NCBI GenBank assembly: GCA_028293465.1
Contig: JAQGOT010000018.1
Span: 1-5,553 of the forward strand
Length of the DNA: 5,553 bases
Reading direction: 5' to 3'
Source: Pedosphaera sp.
GTDB taxonomy: Bacteria; Verrucomicrobiota; Verrucomicrobiia; Limisphaerales; Pedosphaeraceae
Under the pieces are notes generated by a model. The model did not search any database, had not been told where the DNA came from, and saw only the letters and a program-made list of their open reading frames with translations. The position numbers and the translations under genes are program-made. Numbering within the stretch: the first letter of the stretch is position 1; each line of letters begins with the position of its first letter. This document shows, one piece after another, positions 5,434-5,553 of this stretch.

Positions 5434-5553
5434 GGCAGAGCGCCGAAGGGTGAGGTGAGGTTCTCGACTGCGCTGCTACCCGCCATCTAAGCTCAAGCTC
5501 GTCCTAGCACCTGTTTAAAGGGTTTTGCTCTATTGAAAGTCTCTATGCCGCTG

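Noticed and set aside
5388..5462. 24-codon minus-strand frame (starting MAGSSAVENL) in the final stretch
   Set aside because: It is very short, crosses the 9-bp stem-loop and has no supporting pattern. The surrounding sequence might be a dispersed intergenic repeat, but that cannot be judged without the genome.
5545..5553. ATGCCGCTG at the right edge as the start of another gene
   Set aside because: Only three codons are visible and there is no clear ribosome site; nothing supports a call.

Overview
The window looks like a piece of a moderately GC-rich Gram-negative chromosome, most likely from Verrucomicrobiota (possibly the Limisphaerales/Pedosphaera group). The strongest pointer is the gene at 4605-5369. 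It is a prepilin-like protein with an N-terminal FTLIELLVVIAIIAILAGM-type helix, a CVNNLRQLG motif, a late cysteine and a C-terminal H...DG motif, a combination that is heavily expanded in the Planctomycetes-Verrucomicrobia-Chlamydiae group. The near absence of Shine-Dalgarno sequences before the genes fits but does not prove this. The assignment is inference from protein style only.

Layout from left to right. Positions 1-152 hold the last transmembrane helix and tail of a heavy-metal-type RND efflux pump. A two-gene type II toxin-antitoxin module follows directly: a Phd/YefM-like antitoxin (167-415) and a PIN-domain VapC-type ribonuclease (449-886). An 8-bp inverted repeat overlaps the pump stop codon and abuts the antitoxin ATG, where an autoregulatory operator would be expected. 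A UDP-glucose 4-epimerase gene, galE, lies on the minus strand (1874-903), converging on the toxin gene with a 16-base gap. galE diverges across a 230-base region from a translationally coupled pair of peptide-type ABC ATPases, oppD (2105-3067) and oppF (3064-4032). A weak intrinsic terminator may follow oppF. About 570 bases without a convincing gene come next (4033-4604); the last part contains several consecutive inverted repeats and could be a structured leader. The prepilin-like gene then occupies 4605-5369, with a 9-bp stem-loop about 30 bases after its stop. The remaining 120 bases show no clear gene.

The genes do not form one pathway. oppD and oppF would energise a peptide or nickel-type importer whose permeases and binding protein are not in the window. 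galE supplies UDP-galactose-type sugars for envelope polysaccharide. The toxin-antitoxin pair is a self-contained stress or maintenance module, and the prepilin-like protein is probably exported to the cell envelope. I see no mobile element, tRNA, rRNA, CRISPR array or clearly new multi-gene system. The items most worth a second look are regulatory: the antitoxin palindrome, the palindrome before oppD and the possible structured leader before the prepilin gene.
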